Shown here: piece by piece, positions 63,177-64,000 of the stretch
Layout: each line of letters opens with the position of its first letter
Position numbering within the stretch: position 1 is the first letter of the stretch
DNA from: Zerene cesonia
Lineage: Eukaryota; Arthropoda; Insecta; Lepidoptera; Pieridae
Length of the DNA: 64,000 nucleotides
Reading direction: 5' to 3'
NCBI RefSeq assembly: GCF_012273895.1
Contig: NC_052125.1
Location: forward strand, 2,418,001 to 2,482,000
Made by a program: the position numbers and the translations under genes
Notes under the pieces: generated by a model
The model's database searches: none
What the model saw: only the letters and a program-made list of their open reading frames with translations
Told to the model about the DNA's origin: nothing

Positions 63177-64000
63177 TATACTATAGCGAGGTATTTCTTT
63201 TTTAATTTTCGTATGGTTTTCTTTATTCAATGAATTAATCTAGGTAAGTCATAGCACCAAAAATCACCTAGTGTGTATCATAAACACAGGTAGCAAGTAC
63301 AGTCGAAGCGAGCAGTGCTCAGCGGCGCGGCATAAACCTATTGTTGAGTATAATGCTATGGTTAGCAGGCGGCCTAGTTCATGGGTACAGTCGTGTAGAA
63401 ATGTGGTTTTATATTTTTTTGTATTTTATTTTACTGACATAGATTTACGTCGCGGTATTTTGCTTATTGGGAAAATTATTTTGTTTTATGAACGAAATGG
63501 TCAATAGCTTACTACTGAGCTGAGATATTTCTGAATCTATTAGTTGGTTTGTATATATAATCGAAATTTTTTGTTTTTTTCTCATTCATTACAAAATACA
63601 GTGTTGATTTAGAAAATAGTACTATTGTTATGTTTATTGATATGTTTGCCGATTAAACGACTCTCTTAACTGATAAATATATATTTTTTTGTCCTTTAAG
63701 ATTAAACTTCCGTACGCGACTGTACAGAGTTATGAACAGATTATGACGGATTTCGTAAAATAAATATAATCGCGTGGACATCCATTGTTATTTAACCCTT
63801 CATCGTTCCGATCCAATGTATAAAACTGTTCAATTGTCCCGCCTATCCTACTGGAACTATTTTGATGAATTTTGATGAGGTAATAAGTAGTATGAGTACT
63901 TATTACCTCATATATGATATTTTGTTATCCCAATATATATGGATGGAAAATATGATATGCTGATATAATATTAGGTATACGAAAGTAGAGTTACTTTCCT
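63177..64000. other. Non-coding stretch to window end
   Basis: Contains a perfect 15-bp hairpin at 63875-63911. The 78-codon frame at 63271-63507 shows no domain. Nothing else recognised. Confidence 0.5.

Overview
This is a repeat-saturated stretch of an AT-rich animal genome, almost certainly from a moth or butterfly (Lepidoptera). The evidence is dense copies of short Helitron-like elements of the lepidopteran type (5'-TC, GC-rich hairpin, CTAG-3', inserted between A and T), tRNA-derived SINEs with TGATGA-type tails, and 3' tails of lepidopteran LINEs. Species was not determined. No complete protein-coding gene, rRNA or convincing functional tRNA was found. Open reading frames in the window are short and nearly all lie inside repeats.

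Layout. 0-15 kb: Helitron-like copies (families called HelA, B, C, D, G, K here), SINE S1 and S2 copies, and one tRNA-like element (S3) with target-site duplications. 15.2-16.2 kb: an assembly gap of exactly 1000 N. 16-32 kb: a CA microsatellite, SINE copies, a foldback element, a GC-richer island with paired CRE sites (26.15 kb), a 5'-truncated LINE with a recognisable C-terminal reverse-transcriptase reading frame (27.5-28.2 kb), and a perfect 60-bp inverted repeat of the tRNA-like element (30.0-30.2 kb). 32.5-33.5 kb: a second 1000-N gap. 33.5-48 kb: low-repeat sequence with a perfect RFX X-box palindrome (35.58 kb), a small hAT-type MITE with 8-bp duplications (42.4 kb), and a nested cluster holding a chimeric Helitron (47.4-47.6 kb). 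48-64 kb: more Helitron-like copies, two SINEs with exact target duplications (49.8 and 54.7 kb), an R5 repeat nested in a LINE tail (59.7-60.1 kb), and one unrecognised reading frame (61.55-61.80 kb).

Nothing here forms a pathway or operon. The layers record transposition history: Helitrons inside Helitrons, SINEs inside Helitrons, a LINE tail inside a Helitron, and a Helitron inside another repeat. No autonomous transposase, Rep/helicase or full LINE is present, so the short elements must have been mobilised by proteins encoded elsewhere. The best leads for new biology are the tRNA-like element with a conserved leader, recombinant and double-ended Helitrons, repeated multiplication of the Helitron 5' terminus, and a few isolated regulatory-looking islands. 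Family names HelA-HelQ, S1-S3, R5-R18 and U1-U2 are working labels for this window only.
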